From Novipirellula artificiosorum (GTDB lineage: Bacteria; Planctomycetota; Planctomycetia; Pirellulales; Pirellulaceae): 64,000 nt of DNA. Numbering within the stretch: position 1 is the first letter of the stretch; each line of letters starts with the position of its first letter. Shown one piece after another: positions 38,001 to 47,598 of the stretch. The DNA lies in contig NZ_SJPV01000011.1 of NCBI RefSeq assembly GCF_007860135.1, forward strand, positions 1 through 64,000, given 5' to 3'. The notes below the pieces were generated by a model that was not told the origin of the DNA, did not search any database, and saw nothing but the letters and a program-made list of their open reading frames with translations. The position numbers were made by a program, and so were the translations under genes.

Positions 38001-41000
38001 CGGCGAGGGTGCGACGCCGACGCGTACCACGCAAATGGAATACGACCGCTTGAATCGCATGACCAAGGTGATCGATGCGACTGGATTAGAAACGATCACC
38101 GAATATGACGCGCTCGGAAACGCAGTCCGCGTCACGGGGCCACTTTCCAATGCCAATGGGCCATCGGTGATCGAGCGAGTTTACGATGGTCGGTCGATGG
38201 TTCGCAGCGAGACGAATGCGGAAGGTGACACCACGACTTACGAATATGACTTCGCAGGAAATCGAATTGCAATCGGGGATCCTCGCGGCGATTGGGCCGA
38301 CACAACGATGGAATATGACGGAGCGAACCGGATGATTGCCACTCACTATGCAACCGGTTCTGCAGCCGACCCCGGTCAACTGGTGACGACTCGAATGGAA
38401 TACGACGGAATCGGCAATGTCACTCGTGTCATTGACCCACGCGGTGACGACTTTGCAACGGAAACGGTCTTTGACCATCGCGGTCTTCCCATCGAAGTAC
38501 GCTACAGCGCGGGTCGCGAGGAGAACCCAACAATCGAAGTCGACCGGTTTGAGTACGATCTTGCCGGAAACCTCGTTCGCAGCATCGACCCTCGCGGTGA
38601 CGACTATGCTACGGCGCACACGGTCAATGCCGCTGGACAGATCACTTCGACGACGTATGCCGTGTTGGCAGCGAGCGGCCCGTCACACCTTACCGAAACG
38701 TTCGCCTACGACGCCGAAGGAAATCGGACTCTGCATATCGGTATTGGCGGCAACGATTACATCACTCGGCACGCGTACGATGCGGTTGGCCGTGTCACAT
38801 CGACCACCGACGCAATCGGGGAACAAACGTCTTACCGTTACGATCGGTATGGCAACGTCTTGGCGGTCACCGATGTCTATGGCACCACGAACAACACCTA
38901 CGATGCTTTGAATCGTCTACAAACAACCACCAACGCTGAAAATGAAACGACCGTTTATGAGTACTCGGGCACGGGACTTGAAGTCACCACAAGGGATCCG
39001 CTCGGTCGTACGTCGCAAACCATTCGCGACCGGTTGGGCCGTGTCGTCGAGTCCATCGATGCCGCCGGGCAGTCGAGTTTCCAAGAATACGATGCCGTCG
39101 GGAACGTTGTCCGAATCATTGACCGTAACGGTGTCGTTAGCGAATCGATCTATGACGCGAGGAAGATGCCTCTCTCGGTCACTCGAGCCGTCGACACCCC
39201 GCAAGAAATCACAACGCGATACGAATACGATTCACTCGGGCGACAAGTTGCGCAAATCGATCCGCGAGGCGACTACTATCGAACCGAGACGGTTTACGAT
39301 GCTCGTAATCGCATGATCGAGCAGCGTCGACACGCCGGAACACCCACGACCCCCGGCATCGGATCACCGGACGCAGAAGAGGATTGGATCGTTGAAAAGT
39401 ATGAATACGATTCCGTGGGACATTTGATCGCCATGACTCCCGCTCGTGGAGATTTCTATACCGTTTACACCGAAGTCGATGGGCTTGGCAGGGTAACCCA
39501 GATCACTCAGCAAGTTGGCACACCCGCCAATCCGGCGGAAGCGGTCCAAAAGTTTCAGTACAACAACGCCGGCCAGAAAGTTCGCGTTGTCGATGCACTC
39601 GGCCATGTGATTACTCGGGATTACGACCTCGTCGGTCGAATGGTTTCCGAAACCGTCGAGCGTGAGGGTGCAGACGACCTGGTTACCCATTGGAATTATC
39701 TCGATACTGATGCGGGGTATCGAATCGAACAGGTCGATGCGGCAGGCAATTTGTCCTTGGCGACCGACTACGACAAGGTTCAACGGGTGGTGACGATTCA
39801 GCCGCGATCGGGGGAAACCGAAAATCGCAGCTACGACGATGCCGGCAATCTGGTGACCGCAACCGTCGGCGATATCCGACGTGAGTTCGAATACAACGAA
39901 CTGAACCGCCTGGCACGCGAATCGGATGGGCAGGATCACAACTACACCTATAGCTATGACGCTGTTGGAAATCTGTTGACCAAACAAGATGCTCGACAAA
40001 GCAATCCTGTGGTCTACGTCTACGACGCATTGAACTTGCAGCGATCGATTCGACAGTCCGACGGTGGTTTGACACAGCTCGAATACGACAAGGCTGGCAA
40101 CCTGAGTCGAGTGATGGACGCGGAAGGAAACGTGACGAGTTTTGAATTTGATGCGATGCACCGAATGGTTAACGACACCAACAAATTCGGCAGTCGCACT
40201 TACACGTATGATCCGGCCGGGAATCCAACGCGTTACGTGGACCGCAATGGACGTGTGACCGTTCGCCACTACGATGGAAATTCGCGTCTCCTGCAAGAAG
40301 ATTGGCTTGATGCAACTGGAAGCACCACCAACAGCTTGTCGTTTACCTACGACGTGCTGGGGCGGATGACAAACGCTTCAAGGGGAGAGGCATCGAACAC
40401 GTTTGCCTTTGCCGATGATGCGACTTCGCAAGTCACTGCCGTCACAACGTCGATCGCCGTTGGCGTCGCCCCGTTGGCGATCAACTACGAAAGAAACAAA
40501 CTTGGCCAGACGACGAGCTTCACTGCGTCATTGGGATCGCAAGATGGCATCATTCAGGAAGCATACGCCTACGGTACCACCGATGATCGTTTGGTTGAAA
40601 TCGAGCAAACCGGTACAGCGGTGAACCGCAAGCGAGTTGAGTTTGAGTACCACGATGGCGTTTCGGTCTATAAAGAGATTCGCCGGTACGGAAGCGATGA
40701 TGCGAGGGTCTTGACGACCACCACATTGCTGAACGACCGGCAATTGATTGACCAAATCCAACACCGTTCGGCGACGACTGGGACGATCAATCAATACCGT
40801 TATACCTACGACGCTGACGCGCGCATTACATCGATTGCAGATGAATACGGCCGCGCCACTTACCAATACGACGCGAGTGGTCGGTTGATCTCCGTATCGA
40901 ACACCGATCCACAAATGGCGGATGAATCCTTCACGCTTGATGACGTCGGGAACCGCACTGCGAGCAGTGAGCACGGGGATGGCTACAGTTATGTCGAGCA

Positions 41001-44000
41001 AAATCGTTTAGCCAGCGACGGCATGTTTTACTACGACTATGATGCCGAAGGAAATTTGATAACTCAGACGGCGATCGAAACCGGTGAGGTCATGCACTAC
41101 CAATGGGACCACCGCAATCGGTTGCTCGCCTCGATCACCGAAGACGCCAACGGCAATCTGGTCGAAGTCGTCGAGATCGGCTACGACGCTCTGAATCGAC
41201 GTGTCTGGAAACGCGTGGATCCGGATGGCGTGGGGAATAAGCCTGTCACATGGCGCGGCTATCTTTACAACGCAGATGATGTGCTGTTCGAGGTCGTTGA
41301 CGTTGGCGGATTGGGCGTCGGAGCCGGTCCGGTGGTCGATGTGGTTTACTTGCATGGAGCGTCCGGGGACACGCCATTGGCACAAGACCACCAAGGCAGC
41401 ACGACTTGGTTGTTGCCCGATCATCTCGGCACGGTCCGTGATTTGGTCGGTGCCGATGGTCAACGATTGGATCACCTTCGCTATTCGGCCTATGGGGCGA
41501 TTGTCTCGCGGCTCGATCCCAACGTCTTCAATCGCTACTTCTTCACGGGCCACAGCTACGAACCGGAACTCGGCTGGTACAACTTCCGCGCCCGATACTA
41601 TGACCCAACGAACGGACGCTTTGTGAGTATCGATCCGATCGGATTGTCCGCCGGCGATCCGAACCAATACCGCTATGCCATGTCGGATCCAATCAACATG
41701 GCCGATCCGACCGGACTATCGGGAATCCCATCGGCGATGGCCAACCCTTACTTCGACCAAATGAGGTCGGTTCGCGATGCGGTGACCGATAGCCGGTTGG
41801 CGTTTGAGAAGAACATGTCGGTTGGCAACTTCAATGTCATGACGTTTGCGATGGGGACGATCAGTAGTACCAATATTGCAGTCGAAGCACTCGCGACCAT
41901 TGCAGCGACGGTTGCGTTGTCGACCAACCCGGTGACCGCCCCTTACATGGTCTACTACACGGCATACGCCACCGGGAAAACGGCCTATGGCCTCGTCAAG
42001 CAAAGTCAGCAGCCAGGACGTGAGGGATTTGAACTTTGGGACGGCGTGAAATTGCTGCTGACGGTTGGCGCGTCTGCGATTGGACCCACTGTTGGCACCT
42101 ACGCCAGTGTTGCGCTCAACTCGGCTGACGTCTATGTTGCGCTCGCCTATGAGAAAAACCTCAATGCAATGGACAGTCGGCTGATGGGATCGACGACGGG
42201 ATTGATTGGCGACGTCGCTTCCTATCACGCAACGACCGGCTTAAGTACGACCTCGAAAGGTGTCAAGGGCGACTTCGCAGTCATGAAGGCGGAATGGTCA
42301 GGAACCGTTGGCCAGGTCCGAGACGGAACGATCCCGTATTTGTTAGGAGTTGGGAAAAACCTCAAAGGCCTCGCTTCGGATGTGACTCGATTGCAGCAGT
42401 ACCAAGCGGATGTCCAAACCTATCGACAATCGCTCGCTGGCAACGCCGACGCGATTGCGATCCGCAATCAGATCAAGCCGCCCGATTTCCAAACGAATAC
42501 GTTCAAGCAATTTGCCCGACTGATCGATGCCGCACAAGCCGCAAAGCTAGGATGGCACGGCAGCTTGGATCATCAAATCCGCTCGGTTGCCGTGAATCGG
42601 ATCGGAGAACGGGGCGAGTTGTCGATGAAAATGTTGCAAAAAGACATCGCGAAAAATCCTGAGCTGGCGGAGATGACCCCCGCACTGGTCAAGATGGAAC
42701 AAGATCTGATCTCGGCAGCAACGTCAGCCAAATGGGATTACCCGCTGGATTTGAACACGCAAGGAAACCGCGCATGCAATGCTGGCCGCGCTTTCATCGA
42801 CGAAATCCGAGGCACTGGTTACACCTCTCGAATTGAAGCGACACAGAATCGAGTGATTCAATTCAACGCCGAACACAACCCGGTGTACCGCAAACTGATT
42901 GGCCAAATGGTCGATGCCGAAATCAATCGTAGCGGTGCCATGTTGACATCAACAGCGAAGGCTTCCCTTCGCGAGCAAGCGATCGCCTTGCATGCATCGA
43001 CGCTGATTCGGGTCAACAATCCCGCTGCGCCAACCCTGTCTGCGCCGTTTTCCCATTTGGGCATCAAAAACAAGCTGCCAAAGATGATCAATCGTGTGAA
43101 GGGAGAAGTTCTCAATCGCATGTATCCCACCTTGGAAAAAGCGATCGCTCAACACGAAGCACTGAAATTCTACATCAAGACAGGCGATACAACGCAGCAG
43201 ACCAAGAACATGGAGTCGCTGTTGCGAAGCCATGTGGGAACGTTGCAGAAACAGCGGGCTGGGTTGCGAGCGTATGAACGGGGGATGAAGGAATTGTTCC
43301 CAAGTGGACGACAACCGATGGATGTCGTTGGCTACACGCGCTACCAGCAAGCCCAGGCGATGAAGAAAATTCTCACCGATCATCCCTACTCGTTCGAGGG
43401 GCCGTTCAACCACTTAGCGGACCGGCTGATCACCGCTGCACCTTCTGAATTCGCTGAGATTCTGGATCTTCCTTTCACGACTCGGCAAGATGTCCAGGAT
43501 CTTGCCGACGTTGCTCGTGCCATCAATAACGGCAAGCTCGAGGTTCCAGGTATCAACAAAGGTGGAGTCGTCGCGCTGATGCTGCAAGGAACAGCCGGTG
43601 CGACGTTGAGCCAGATCGCATTTCGTGCGGACTTCATCAAAGACGTTTACTCGGGGAATTTCCAGCGACTACACGGCACCCTGCAAAAACCCTTGGAGGC
43701 ATGGAGGACGCTAGCCGATATCACCAAGAGTCCGATGATGGAAGGGACCACGGATGTCGATATGGGACTCATCGTCAAGGGCGGTGGCAATAACCTGCTG
43801 AGCGTCTTCAAAGAAGCTCAGGTGACGTTTCCCAACGGCAAAATTCAGCGACTTCCCGGCGGAGACGCAATTAGTGCCATCGTCAAGTATTCGGATCCAC
43901 AATCTTTCATCGGCAGAACCGCTCGCAAGACCGGTGTTGAAGTGCCGGTGGAATGGTATGTGTACCAAAATCAAGAACTGGCACAGATCGCCGACGCCGC

Positions 44001-45984
44001 TGCGGCACGAAGCACGCCGATCGATCGCGGTGGCATTAGCGTGATCACCAATGGCAATTCATTCGATGTCGTTGCCCACTACTCGCCTCACCTGGACCCT
44101 GCTGCGCAACTAGGTGGAGCCTCACGCACAATCCTCAGCGGTATGATGCACTCGGCAGTGGTCCAGTCGTCGACATCGCGAAGCATCGTCACGGCGAACG
44201 AGCTTGGACCTGCACTGATCGAAGCGATGAGCCGTTGGCACTCGACCGACTTGGACCTCCCCGAACCCACGATCCATTTGCGAGTCGAATCGCTTGGTGG
44301 CACGCGGCTTGGATACACGACGCTTGACAGAATCGATCAGAACGGTCATCCGATCGAAGCGACCATCGTCATTGATGACGACGCCGCCGGCCATGGTTGG
44401 TTCGTTGACCCAACACCATCGAGCGATACCGAGTTTTTGGTCGACACAGACGGAATCATGAAAGCCAGCGAGGATCCAGCGATTGGCCGCTTTGACGTCT
44501 TGTCGGTCATGCAACATGAACTGGGGCACCTCTACGGCTTCACGGAGTCCTTTGATGGGTTCGATTTGAATCAAGCGTCCAATCGCCAAGGCAGGCAATA
44601 TGTCGCCACATCGACCGAGACGCTATGGTTGGATCCGAGCGGTAGCGAATTGGATTCCAGCCGACACGCGTCGTTGCTGATGGCCGGATCGATCCAGCTC
44701 GGGGTGCGCAAAACGCCGTCCCCCGCGGAAGTCGATTCGATCGCCGCGGCGCTAGATTCAAGTCAATTCGGATTCGCGAGCCTAGCGGTTGATGGCGACT
44801 TGACTGCGGCGGTGATTGGTTTCACCCCCATTCGCGAAGCCTTATTGGCCGCCAATGATGGCATCTCGCATGGGGTGACCAATGGAAGGTTCACGCAAAC
44901 CCATCCCGATGCAGCCGATTTCGGTTGGACGATGGTCGGCGATATTCGAGTTGCGGACAACCAAGCAACGATCAGCGAAAGTGTTGGCATGATCAGCGAC
45001 CTGTCGCAAACGTTCGTTGTGCCGCAAGGTACCCGCTCCGTCTCATTTACGCTCGGCGGCATCACCTTGGATGTCGGCCAAGGCGATCATCCCAGCGAGG
45101 CGTTCGAAGTTGCGATTCTATCCACAAATACAATCCAATCGATCAGCGATGAAATGGTTGGACTTGCAGGTGGTGACGCGATACTGAACATCGCACCCGA
45201 TGGCACGACTCGGTTTGCCTCGGGCGTCACTGTGGAGGGAATCACGGACAGTGGCGACAAGATCACGGATCTGGCCGCTCCGATTCGTGTGACAGCAGCA
45301 CTGCCCGAGTTCATATCCGAAACGGCCGTCACTGTATTCTATGATCTGATCGGATTCGGTGAAGACACCAGTCGTACACAGGTCAGCAATGTCTTGCTTG
45401 AAAGCACGAACACGCTGACATGGCACAATGCCGACCTGTCGGTCGATGTAAGCGGCGACGGCAAAATCAGTCCCTACGACGCACTGCTGATCATCAACGA
45501 GCTAACCGACCGTCGCTACAGTCATCACCTAACAGGCACCCTTGTTACCGTCACATCCACCGTTCACCCACCACCCTACTTCGATGTTACTAATGATGGG
45601 AAGCTCACGGCCGAGGATGCCGTGCGAGTGATCAATGCATTGTCAATGGTGCCACCGCCGCTCCTTGCTGGATGGCAGAACCCGAGGCTACATGAAGACA
45701 TCAATGACGACGGGAAAGTGACTGCCGGCGATGCGTTACTCCTCATCAACGAGCTTGTCGATCGCTACTTTAGCGATCCCGAAACGGGCAAGCTTTGCGA
45801 GATTGATGCGACGCACCATCCCGCGCCCTACTACGATTGCAACGGCGATGGAAAACTCACTGCCGTTGACGCGCTGATGACGATCAACTACCTCAGCCGT
45901 CAGCAAACAGGCGAAACGGAGCAAGCCGTCACGGAGGGGCTCATCAACCTTCTCAGCCAACAGCAACGAGAGACAGCATTCTAA
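35017..45984 (+). CDS. Giant RHS/YD-repeat protein with zinc-protease and dockerin C-terminus
   Basis: From ATG 35017 the frame runs 3655 residues. Residues 1 to about 2100 are tandem YD/RHS repeats (YEYDxxGN, YDPxGR), which fold into a cocoon-like beta shell. The RHS core at about 2130-2234 includes HLGTVRDLVG, GWYNFRARYYDPTNGRFVSIDP and DPTGL (2230-2234), the usual processing and junction point. The following 930 residues contain two hydrophobic stretches and helical regions without a recognised family. MQHELGHLYGF (His3167) is a zincin motif inside a domain with IVIDDDAAGHGWFVDPTP. Residues from about 3476 form two pairs of dockerin-like Ca-binding repeats (DVSGDGKISPYDALLIINEL). No signal peptide is visible at the N-terminus, suggesting a lost 5' end. 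Confidence 0.85.
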   Translation: MTYTQSSEYDAHGNVVKQVDGNGNVTLYEYDLYDRPTKRIEAAGKLDATTEYAYAYGEMSVDAAVPFDSSYTYRYEKNSAGNVSLLVENKFGQPMMVVDEIGRLTRYHVNAAQQMVGITMPNGGNIVFNVDGRGRQIRKTGPTTEEIVTVYDDANRQIKTIVTNPATGDQVSTAVYNLFDTIAETSNPLGVVTRFEHDAANHPIRVIENVEGEAKRTTEHELDERGRVIHTTVNQLASTDNEYFPSGRLKSVTNGRAASVTMVYDERGLLVTQTDAGGGITHHVYDGNGNRIATVDPRAEGDRDNAVFRQTYEYDELNRLITSINPLGETTRYEYDLLGNQTRIIDPRSTEDTPIETQFEYDRINRLTKTTNAQGRSTRYEYDLSDNATKITRQRLTLEGIVNDVTEYVYDLSSRLQEASDAAGYVTTYQYDATGNMTSIIDQRGSAARTDFTHDKLNRVVKQTMAAGSTIAASTQTIYHPLGMVQETIDPMGQRVVTTFDSLLRPETTIIAKDSTKPAVTTYEYDVVGNLISLSDPRGDFYKRSFEHDKMNRQIKESGNSGTVASPKPYEIVTEYNDVGQPVRQTDPRGGGLETRMDYDAAGRLTVQYDALDQETRYQYDAAGNTTRIDTPSLDGVSTAALEFQYDALGNRTSMRDALGNTTCFVTDDSGNVLLTVDPRANLTTCNIDDRDNAFATQMFYDALGRRIAVVDTGGYRAETEYDALGNITKQIDPRTFDAATPGEFVTEYVYDPLGRLTETHSPIGMMGSDEIAIEKFSYDLADNLVRYEDPRGPEYATTYEYDPLYNRTVSRQNVVVATTGPTVLETISEYDLVGNLVRSVDPRGAFHAVEFEYDGGNRLVAMIEPTGTEADPGPLAITRYEFDEAGNLIAEQDPRGEYYTVRRVVDPLGRVESQSVPRGSADQPLAAAVTTYQYFPGGTIKAIHNPRENAGEDIRATVFSYDVAGRQISMIDSLGAVTQYELDAIGNALTITEVGEGATPTRTTQMEYDRLNRMTKVIDATGLETITEYDALGNAVRVTGPLSNANGPSVIERVYDGRSMVRSETNAEGDTTTYEYDFAGNRIAIGDPRGDWADTTMEYDGANRMIATHYATGSAADPGQLVTTRMEYDGIGNVTRVIDPRGDDFATETVFDHRGLPIEVRYSAGREENPTIEVDRFEYDLAGNLVRSIDPRGDDYATAHTVNAAGQITSTTYAVLAASGPSHLTETFAYDAEGNRTLHIGIGGNDYITRHAYDAVGRVTSTTDAIGEQTSYRYDRYGNVLAVTDVYGTTNNTYDALNRLQTTTNAENETTVYEYSGTGLEVTTRDPLGRTSQTIRDRLGRVVESIDAAGQSSFQEYDAVGNVVRIIDRNGVVSESIYDARKMPLSVTRAVDTPQEITTRYEYDSLGRQVAQIDPRGDYYRTETVYDARNRMIEQRRHAGTPTTPGIGSPDAEEDWIVEKYEYDSVGHLIAMTPARGDFYTVYTEVDGLGRVTQITQQVGTPANPAEAVQKFQYNNAGQKVRVVDALGHVITRDYDLVGRMVSETVEREGADDLVTHWNYLDTDAGYRIEQVDAAGNLSLATDYDKVQRVVTIQPRSGETENRSYDDAGNLVTATVGDIRREFEYNELNRLARESDGQDHNYTYSYDAVGNLLTKQDARQSNPVVYVYDALNLQRSIRQSDGGLTQLEYDKAGNLSRVMDAEGNVTSFEFDAMHRMVNDTNKFGSRTYTYDPAGNPTRYVDRNGRVTVRHYDGNSRLLQEDWLDATGSTTNSLSFTYDVLGRMTNASRGEASNTFAFADDATSQVTAVTTSIAVGVAPLAINYERNKLGQTTSFTASLGSQDGIIQEAYAYGTTDDRLVEIEQTGTAVNRKRVEFEYHDGVSVYKEIRRYGSDDARVLTTTTLLNDRQLIDQIQHRSATTGTINQYRYTYDADARITSIADEYGRATYQYDASGRLISVSNTDPQMADESFTLDDVGNRTASSEHGDGYSYVEQNRLASDGMFYYDYDAEGNLITQTAIETGEVMHYQWDHRNRLLASITEDANGNLVEVVEIGYDALNRRVWKRVDPDGVGNKPVTWRGYLYNADDVLFEVVDVGGLGVGAGPVVDVVYLHGASGDTPLAQDHQGSTTWLLPDHLGTVRDLVGADGQRLDHLRYSAYGAIVSRLDPNVFNRYFFTGHSYEPELGWYNFRARYYDPTNGRFVSIDPIGLSAGDPNQYRYAMSDPINMADPTGLSGIPSAMANPYFDQMRSVRDAVTDSRLAFEKNMSVGNFNVMTFAMGTISSTNIAVEALATIAATVALSTNPVTAPYMVYYTAYATGKTAYGLVKQSQQPGREGFELWDGVKLLLTVGASAIGPTVGTYASVALNSADVYVALAYEKNLNAMDSRLMGSTTGLIGDVASYHATTGLSTTSKGVKGDFAVMKAEWSGTVGQVRDGTIPYLLGVGKNLKGLASDVTRLQQYQADVQTYRQSLAGNADAIAIRNQIKPPDFQTNTFKQFARLIDAAQAAKLGWHGSLDHQIRSVAVNRIGERGELSMKMLQKDIAKNPELAEMTPALVKMEQDLISAATSAKWDYPLDLNTQGNRACNAGRAFIDEIRGTGYTSRIEATQNRVIQFNAEHNPVYRKLIGQMVDAEINRSGAMLTSTAKASLREQAIALHASTLIRVNNPAAPTLSAPFSHLGIKNKLPKMINRVKGEVLNRMYPTLEKAIAQHEALKFYIKTGDTTQQTKNMESLLRSHVGTLQKQRAGLRAYERGMKELFPSGRQPMDVVGYTRYQQAQAMKKILTDHPYSFEGPFNHLADRLITAAPSEFAEILDLPFTTRQDVQDLADVARAINNGKLEVPGINKGGVVALMLQGTAGATLSQIAFRADFIKDVYSGNFQRLHGTLQKPLEAWRTLADITKSPMMEGTTDVDMGLIVKGGGNNLLSVFKEAQVTFPNGKIQRLPGGDAISAIVKYSDPQSFIGRTARKTGVEVPVEWYVYQNQELAQIADAAAARSTPIDRGGISVITNGNSFDVVAHYSPHLDPAAQLGGASRTILSGMMHSAVVQSSTSRSIVTANELGPALIEAMSRWHSTDLDLPEPTIHLRVESLGGTRLGYTTLDRIDQNGHPIEATIVIDDDAAGHGWFVDPTPSSDTEFLVDTDGIMKASEDPAIGRFDVLSVMQHELGHLYGFTESFDGFDLNQASNRQGRQYVATSTETLWLDPSGSELDSSRHASLLMAGSIQLGVRKTPSPAEVDSIAAALDSSQFGFASLAVDGDLTAAVIGFTPIREALLAANDGISHGVTNGRFTQTHPDAADFGWTMVGDIRVADNQATISESVGMISDLSQTFVVPQGTRSVSFTLGGITLDVGQGDHPSEAFEVAILSTNTIQSISDEMVGLAGGDAILNIAPDGTTRFASGVTVEGITDSGDKITDLAAPIRVTAALPEFISETAVTVFYDLIGFGEDTSRTQVSNVLLESTNTLTWHNADLSVDVSGDGKISPYDALLIINELTDRRYSHHLTGTLVTVTSTVHPPPYFDVTNDGKLTAEDAVRVINALSMVPPPLLAGWQNPRLHEDINDDGKVTAGDALLLINELVDRYFSDPETGKLCEIDATHHPAPYYDCNGDGKLTAVDALMTINYLSRQQTGETEQAVTEGLINLLSQQQRETAF

Positions 45985-46196
45985 GCACGTCATCATCGGC
46001 GTTGTAGGCAACAAGTTGAATATCTGGATCTCGGCTTTGTGGTAACATCGACGACGGTTTGTGTGCAAATCTAGGGCCAGGGATCGGCCAGAAGCCGTGT
46101 TGCTCGACGGCATCGACTGTAACGCTCCCTGACTTGGTGTTGCGGTGCCAAAACCTCGCATCGCATGTCCAATTCAAAACTCTTGAAATTTTCTTG

Positions 46197-46221
46197 GGAA
46201 TAGAACTCGTTTTTGATCGTA
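46197..46221 (+). promoter_or_regulatory. Candidate ECF-type promoter for the sigma/anti-sigma operon
   Basis: GGAATA (46197-46202) and CGTA (46218-46221) with a 15-base spacer resemble the GGAAC/CGT signature of many ECF-sigma promoters. Transcription would start about 50 bases before the sigma ATG, which would suit autoregulation. The rest of the 291-base gap after the RHS gene shows no gene. Confidence 0.3.
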
Positions 46222-46275
46222 GTAGTGGGCAGAGACGGCAAGTTGCCGTGGGCTTTCCAAAACGGCAGACCTGAA

Positions 46276-46803
46276 ATGGACCACATCGCAACGTTATCGA
46301 ACGAGGATCTGAAAGATCTGGGAAACCAGGGATTCACGTTGGCGCTGCGATTGCTAAGTCATCGAGAAGATGCAGCGGATGCGGTTCAAGACGCGATGCA
46401 CCAGTTGTTCCGCAAGCATGCTTCGTTCGATTCGGGACGCGGATCCCTCAAGTCTTGGTTCTTACGGATCGTCAAGAACCGCTGCATGGACATGCGACGC
46501 AAGGCACAGCCCGTTTCCGCTGGATCAGATTTTGACCCACTCGATCGTTCTTCGGGGTTGCCCCAAGACAACCTCGTTAAGAAGGAAGGGGTGGACATTG
46601 TCCGCGACGCATTAAACCAACTTTCCGAAGAATCGCGAGAGATCTTATTGTTACGAGATTTTCATGGACTCCGCTATGCAGAGATTGCGGACGTGCTCGG
46701 TATTTCGCCGGGCACCGTCATGTCACGGCTGCATCGTTCGAGAGAAAAGTTGCGAGAACAGATTTCCCACACAGGGGGACGAGACAAGCATGTCCAGTTG
46801 TAA
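46276..46803 (+). CDS. RNA polymerase sigma factor, ECF subfamily
   Basis: This 175-residue sigma-70-family regulator has region 2 (LRLLSHREDAADAVQDAMHQLFRKHASFDSGRGSLKSWFLRIVKNRCMDMRRK) and region 4 (ALNQLSEESREILLLRDFHGLRYAEIADVLGISPGTVMSRLHRSREKLRE), joined by a short linker, with no extra domains. The helix-turn-helix is intact. ATG 46276 is chosen; the upstream open frame is not protein-like. It overlaps the anti-sigma gene by 14 bases, the standard arrangement for an ECF sigma held by a membrane anti-sigma. The signal sensed is unknown. Confidence 0.92.
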   Translation: MDHIATLSNEDLKDLGNQGFTLALRLLSHREDAADAVQDAMHQLFRKHASFDSGRGSLKSWFLRIVKNRCMDMRRKAQPVSAGSDFDPLDRSSGLPQDNLVKKEGVDIVRDALNQLSEESREILLLRDFHGLRYAEIADVLGISPGTVMSRLHRSREKLREQISHTGGRDKHVQL

Positions 46804-47230
46804 CCAAATCAACGAACGCCTCTCCGGCTTCCTGGATGGTGAATTGACTCAGGGCGATCACCAACGCGTTGAGGTGCATTTACGTTCCTGCGAAAGCTGT
46901 CGAGAAGAGCTGGCGGCAATGAAAGAAATCAAAGCGGCTGTTTCGAATGGTTATGTTGTATCCGAACTGGATCACGAAAGATGGGAGAAGATGATGAATG
47001 ACCGACCTGCACGTTTGAGCCGTGGAATCGGCTGGACGCTGTTGATCTCTGGGATCGCTTGGATCTTGAGCCTAGCGATCTGGGAGTTCGCAATCGATAA
47101 CGATGTACCCCTTCACATCAAATTGCCCATCAGTGCGATTTGGTTCGGCGTCCTGTTTCTATTCCTGTCGGTTGCGCGGCAGCGGATCATTTCCTATAAG
47201 ACGGACAAATACAACGAGGTAAAGATCTAA
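46790..47230 (+). CDS. Zinc-finger anti-sigma factor, membrane-bound
   Basis: This 146-residue protein has the zf-HC2/ZAS pattern: Cys near residue 4, LSGFLDGELTQGDHQRVEVHLRSCESCREEL with the HxxxCxxC zinc motif (His31 region), then a linker. Two membrane helices follow (RGIGWTLLISGIAWILSLAIW and IKLPISAIWFGVLFLFLSVA). It is expected to bind and hold the preceding sigma factor in the cytoplasm until a stimulus releases it. Two helices instead of one is a modest variation. It overlaps the sigma gene by 14 bases and the YbjQ gene by one. Confidence 0.88.
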   Translation: MSSCNQINERLSGFLDGELTQGDHQRVEVHLRSCESCREELAAMKEIKAAVSNGYVVSELDHERWEKMMNDRPARLSRGIGWTLLISGIAWILSLAIWEFAIDNDVPLHIKLPISAIWFGVLFLFLSVARQRIISYKTDKYNEVKI

Positions 47231-47556
47231 TGAATGTGGTAACAACCGAACAAGTTGCCGGTCGAACCATCACGGAATCTCTGGGGCTTGTCCGTGGCAA
47301 CACGATACGCGCTCGGCATATCGGAAACGATATCATCGCAGGATTCCGCAACATCGTCGGTGGCGAAATTCACGAGTATGCCAAGCTGATGGGCGAAGCT
47401 CGTGAACAGGCGATCGATCGGATGGTTGCCGAAGCAAAGGAACTCGGCGCCGATGCGGTCGTCAACGTTCGCTTCTCGACTTCGGTCATTATGGGCGGAG
47501 CAGCGGAGATGCTCGCCTACGGAACGGCCGTGAAGCTGGATGAAGCGGACCACTGA
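47230..47556 (+). CDS. YbjQ/UPF0145 family protein
   Basis: This 108-residue protein matches the YbjQ (UPF0145) family in length and pattern: VVTTEQVAGRTITESLGLVRGNTIRARHIGNDIIAGFRNIVGGEIHEYAKLMGEAREQA, then MVAEAKELGADAVVNVRF and an AYGTAVK ending. It forms a beta-barrel-like pentamer in solved structures, and the biological role is unsettled. The start shares a base with the anti-sigma stop (TAATG), so the three genes are translated as one operon. It may be a regulated effector of the sigma factor or part of the signalling. Confidence 0.88.
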   Translation: MNVVTTEQVAGRTITESLGLVRGNTIRARHIGNDIIAGFRNIVGGEIHEYAKLMGEAREQAIDRMVAEAKELGADAVVNVRFSTSVIMGGAAEMLAYGTAVKLDEADH

Positions 47557-47598
47557 TCTGGTGCATTTTTGTAAATGATGTGGGAGCTGATCGGAGAA

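Noticed and set aside
46161-46337. Minus-strand ORFs over the sigma-factor start
   Set aside because: They are Cys/Arg-rich shadows without homology, overlapping a clear ECF sigma gene.
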